This document shows, in pieces, positions 31,918 to 34,660 of a stretch of DNA of 34,660 nucleotides; within the stretch, counting starts at the first letter, position 1, and each line of letters opens with the position of its first letter. The stretch is from JAAYCI01 sp964550985 (GTDB lineage Bacteria; Bacillota; Clostridia; Oscillospirales; Ruminococcaceae). A program made the position numbers and the translations under genes. The stretch is taken from the NCBI GenBank assembly GCA_964550985.1, contig CAZKBM010000026.1, positions 1 through 34,660 on the forward strand, in the 5' to 3' direction. The notes below the pieces were generated by a model that saw nothing but the letters and a program-made list of their open reading frames with translations, ran no database searches and was not told the DNA's origin.

Positions 31918-33102
31918 ATGCTGACAGAGAAACGAAAAAAACAACTCATTGGGTTTTGCCAAAAAATGATACGGGCCAAAAGTTACAGCGGGCAGGAAAA
32001 CCTGGTGGCGGCCGAGATGGAAGCCTTTGCGAAGGCAAATGGTTTTAGCGATGTATATGTGGACCCGTACGGTAACTGCATCTGCCACATAAAGGGCAGC
32101 CGCCCCGGCCCCAAGGTGCTGTTTGACGGCCATATGGACACCGTGCCTGTGCCAGACCCCGCCGCCTGGGAGCACGACCCCTTTGGCGCCGAGGTTACTG
32201 ACGGCAAGATGTACGGCCGGGGCACCTCGGACATGAAGGGGGCGCTTTCGGCCATGCTGGCCGCCGCCGCCTGGTTTTACGAGGACTGCAAGGGAGGTTT
32301 TGCCGGGGATATCTACGTGGCGGGCGTGGTACATGAGGAGTGCTTTGAGGGGGTGGCCGCCCGCGAGATTAGCGCCTATGTAAAGCCAGACTATGTTGTG
32401 ATTGGCGAGGCCTCGCAGTTAAACGTAAAAATTGGGCAGCGCGGCCGGGCCGAAATTGTAGTGGAGACCTACGGTGTGCCCGCCCACTCGGCAAACCCGG
32501 AAAAAGGGGTGAATGCCGTTTACAAGATGTGCCATATCATCGAGGAGATTCAAAAATTGGTTCCCACCCACCACGACACCCTGGGCGACGGGATTTTAGA
32601 GCTGACCGACATTAAAAGCGAGCCCTACCCCGGCGCTTCGGTGGTACCCAGCTACTGCCGCGCCACCTACGACCGCAGGCTTTTAACGGGCGAGACAAAA
32701 GAGGGGGTGTTGGCCCCCCTGCAGCAGCTTTTGCAGCGGATGATGAAAGAGGACCCGCAGCTTAAGGCCAAGGTCTCCTACGCGGTGGGGGAAGAAAAAT
32801 GCTATACCGGCAATAACATCAGCGGCGAGCGCTTTTTCCCCGGCTGGCTATATAGCAAGGACGACACCTTTGTGCAGGACGTATACAGCGAGCTTTGCAC
32901 CATGGGCTTTAGCCCCGAAATTACCCAGTACAACTTCTGCACAAACGGCAGCCACTACGCGGGCGAGGCGGGAATACGAACTCTTGGTATTGGCCCCTCG
33001 CGCGAAAATTTGGCCCATACCATAAATGAATACATTGAGCTGGAACAACTGGAAAAGGTGGCCGAGTGCTACGGCGGGGCCATGCGCGCCTTGCTGAAAT
33101 AG
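31918..33102 (+). CDS. ygeY: YgeY-family M20 metallohydrolase
   Basis: This member of the M20/ArgE/DapE hydrolase family is 394 aa. The two-zinc site is complete: His72 in GHMDTVP, Asp105 in GRGTSDMKG, catalytic Glu140 and Glu141 in HEE, Glu164 in GEAS and His367 near the C-terminus. Wider features such as KIGQRGRAEI, YDRRLTxGET-like and the TNGSHYAG stretch fit the YgeY group, which is genetically linked to purine and diaminopropionate metabolism in enterics. ATG 31918 with AAGGGG 8 bases upstream is preferred to ATG 31897. The likely reaction is hydrolysis of an acyl- or carbamoyl-amino compound late in the pathway. The exact substrate is unknown. Confidence 0.88.
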   Translation: MLTEKRKKQLIGFCQKMIRAKSYSGQENLVAAEMEAFAKANGFSDVYVDPYGNCICHIKGSRPGPKVLFDGHMDTVPVPDPAAWEHDPFGAEVTDGKMYGRGTSDMKGALSAMLAAAAWFYEDCKGGFAGDIYVAGVVHEECFEGVAAREISAYVKPDYVVIGEASQLNVKIGQRGRAEIVVETYGVPAHSANPEKGVNAVYKMCHIIEEIQKLVPTHHDTLGDGILELTDIKSEPYPGASVVPSYCRATYDRRLLTGETKEGVLAPLQQLLQRMMKEDPQLKAKVSYAVGEEKCYTGNNISGERFFPGWLYSKDDTFVQDVYSELCTMGFSPEITQYNFCTNGSHYAGEAGIRTLGIGPSRENLAHTINEYIELEQLEKVAECYGGAMRALLK

Positions 33103-33133
33103 CCTGTACCCTATATGACGAAAAGGAGCGCTG

Positions 33134-34540
33134 ATGGAGCTTTTACTGAAAAACGCGGTGATTGTAACGGTGAACCCCGAACGTGAAATTCTTTGGAACG
33201 GGGCCATGGCGGTGGAAAATGGACGCATTGCCGACATGGGCGAGACAGAAGAGATTTGCGCGCGCCACCCAAAGCCCAAAAAAGAGGTGGACTGCACGGG
33301 CAAAGTCCTCTTCCCCGGCTTTATCAACACGCACAACCACCTGTTTCAGGCGCTGTTAAAGGGCCTGGGCGACGATATGGCGCTTAAGGACTGGCTAGCG
33401 GGCATGACCTTCCCCGCCGCACAGCACCTGAGCGAGGAGGATTGCTATTACGGGGCTATGCTGGGCTGCATGGAGGGGATACGCAGCGGCATGACCACCC
33501 AGCTGGACTACATGTACCCCCACGCCAGCCACGGCCTTTCAGACGGCGTATTGAAAGCTTTTAAAGAACTGGGTATCCGTGGCATTTTTGCCCGCGGCTG
33601 CATGGATACCGGGCTGGAATTTGGGGTGTGCAAGGCCATTACCCAAACCCCAGGGCAGATTGAAAACGACCTGGTGCGCCTGTTTGACGAGTACCATGGC
33701 AGCGAAGAGGGCCGCATACGGGTTTGGGCCGCGCCCGCGGCGCTTTGGTCCAACTCAGAAACAAACCTGCGGATGCTGTGGGAGGTGGTGAACTACTATG
33801 GCGCGGGGCTTACGGTGCATGTTTCCGAGACGCCGTTTGACCGGAAATCGACCGAATTATTGCACGGCTGCGCCGGAACCGACTGCCTTGCCAAGATGGG
33901 GATATTGGGCCCCAATGTGCTGATGGTACACTGCGTGTACCTGAGCGATAAGGACATACGCCGCAGCCAGTATTACGATTTAAAAATCTCACACAACCCG
34001 GTAAGCAACATGTACCTCTCCTCGGGCGTTGCGCCCATTCCCAAATTTTTACTGGCGGGGCTTACGGTGGGCCTTGGGGTGGACGGCGCGGCCAGCAACA
34101 ACGGGCAGGACATGCTGGAACTGCTGAAAACCACCGCCCTTTTGCAAAAGGTACACACGCTGGACCCCACCTGCATCACGGCGGAAAAGGTGCTGGAGAT
34201 GGCCACCATAGACGGCGCCCGCGCCCTGGGGCTGGAAAAGGAGGTGGGCTCTTTGGAAATTGGAAAAAAAGCCGACTTTTTTGTGTTTAACCCCTACAAA
34301 AACCCCAAGGCCATCCCCCTGCATAACCCCGTCTCCACGCTGGTTTATTCCTCCAGTATGCAAAATATTGAAAGCGTTGCGGTGGACGGGCGCTTCCTGT
34401 TGGAAAACGGGGTGTTTACCACCCTGCCAAGCGAAGAGGCCGTTTTGCAAAACGCCCAAAAAGCGGCCGAAAACCTCTGCCGCCGGGGGGGAATACAAAA
34501 CCGTATGCAGGGCCACGCCTGGCGGAATATCGCTTTTTAG
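33134..34540 (+). CDS. SsnA/TrzA-type aminohydrolase, second canonical copy
   Basis: This deaminase-type amidohydrolase of 468 aa, a paralogue of the gene at 18786, has a full catalytic set: His67 and His69 in NTHNHLF, His229 and Glu232 in HVSE, His266 in MVHCVY, Asp317 in GVDGAASNN, and the HNPVSNMYLSSGVAP segment. ATG 33134 follows AAAAGGAG. It closes the long operon. Likely chemistry is removal of an amino group from a purine, pyrimidine or imidazole ring. Having two canonical copies and one divergent copy in one window suggests separate steps rather than redundancy. Confidence 0.9.
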   Translation: MELLLKNAVIVTVNPEREILWNGAMAVENGRIADMGETEEICARHPKPKKEVDCTGKVLFPGFINTHNHLFQALLKGLGDDMALKDWLAGMTFPAAQHLSEEDCYYGAMLGCMEGIRSGMTTQLDYMYPHASHGLSDGVLKAFKELGIRGIFARGCMDTGLEFGVCKAITQTPGQIENDLVRLFDEYHGSEEGRIRVWAAPAALWSNSETNLRMLWEVVNYYGAGLTVHVSETPFDRKSTELLHGCAGTDCLAKMGILGPNVLMVHCVYLSDKDIRRSQYYDLKISHNPVSNMYLSSGVAPIPKFLLAGLTVGLGVDGAASNNGQDMLELLKTTALLQKVHTLDPTCITAEKVLEMATIDGARALGLEKEVGSLEIGKKADFFVFNPYKNPKAIPLHNPVSTLVYSSSMQNIESVAVDGRFLLENGVFTTLPSEEAVLQNAQKAAENLCRRGGIQNRMQGHAWRNIAF

Positions 34541-34576
34541 GGCAGATTAACAAAACATAGATATAGCGAACGCAGG

Positions 34577-34660
34577 CAGAAACAGTGCAGGACAAGGCGG
34601 AGGAATGAGCAATACTGTATGTATTGCGATTGACGACAACGCAGTCATTCGCTGTTTCTG
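34577..34660. repeat. Long structured intergenic repeat-like element at window edge
   Basis: CAGAAACAG (34577-34585) pairs with CTGTTTCTG (34652-34660), the last bases of the window. Inside, GAC/GTC (34591-34593 with 34644-34646), GCG/CGC and a terminal hairpin GCAATAC (34609-34615) with GTATTGC (34621-34627) around TGTAT extend one long interrupted stem. The symmetry and lack of a T-tract suggest a dispersed palindromic repeat rather than a simple terminator. Only one copy is present here. Confidence 0.6.

Noticed and set aside
1..34660. CRISPR arrays, tRNA/rRNA genes, prophage or insertion sequence genes
   Set aside because: No repeat-spacer pattern, cloverleaf sequence, transposase or phage protein was seen on either strand.

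Overview
The window looks like a chromosomal metabolic island from an anaerobic Firmicute, probably a gut clostridium of the Oscillospirales type. The basis is AGGAGG-type ribosome binding sites, GTG/TTG starts, split transketolase genes, GC-rich genes with AT-rich spacers, and abundant molybdenum hydroxylases without any respiratory gene. I see no rRNA, tRNA, CRISPR, phage or transposase genes. The taxon is an inference.

Layout. (1) Positions 1-3437 hold a nucleoside-type ABC importer (ATPase cut by the window edge, then two permeases). It is followed by molybdenum hydroxylase set A (Mo, 2Fe-2S and FAD subunits, 3530-6938). (2) On the minus strand, rpiB and a split transketolase (9436-7126) are read from a good sigma-A-type promoter. 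(3) A lone LolD-type ATPase lies at 9729-10433. (4) An APC permease and a lactonase-type metallo-beta-lactamase-fold hydrolase lie at 11030-13301. (5) Set B (13618-18616) has one 2Fe-2S subunit, two complete tandem Mo subunits and no FAD subunit. It is followed by an SsnA-like aminohydrolase and a GntR/UTRA regulator. (6) A minus-strand pair encodes a lipoprotein with tandem rhodanese domains and a four-helix membrane protein. (7) A tightly packed operon at 23294-34540 reads dihydropyrimidinase, SsnA-like amidohydrolase, set C (Mo, FAD, 2Fe-2S), M19 dipeptidase-family protein, PreA-like flavin/iron-sulfur protein, YgeY-family M20 hydrolase, and a second canonical SsnA-like deaminase.

How it may work together. 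The gene families are those of anaerobic purine and other N-heterocycle breakdown: import, hydroxylation or dehydroxylation at the ring by xanthine dehydrogenase relatives, deamination, cyclic amide opening and final C-N bond hydrolysis. RpiB and transketolase could take up the ribose of imported nucleosides. The family set overlaps the E. coli yge/ygf region (ssnA, hyuA, ygeY, xdhD). However, I do not see the ammonia lyase (ygeX), the carbamoyltransferase (ygeW) or ygfK here. Several members depart from their families at key residues: Mo subunits without the purine-binding Glu, an SsnA relative without a conserved His, and a PreA relative without the catalytic Cys loop. The real substrates may therefore not be xanthine or pyrimidines.

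Regulation visible in the sequence includes several strong terminators and a promoter-leader-terminator arrangement ahead of the dihydropyrimidinase operon that looks like attenuation. There are also three 12-bp repeats just downstream of the rhodanese promoter, a palindrome ahead of the first aminohydrolase, and a GntR/UTRA regulator as the only obvious transcription factor. A long structured repeat-like element sits at the right edge.
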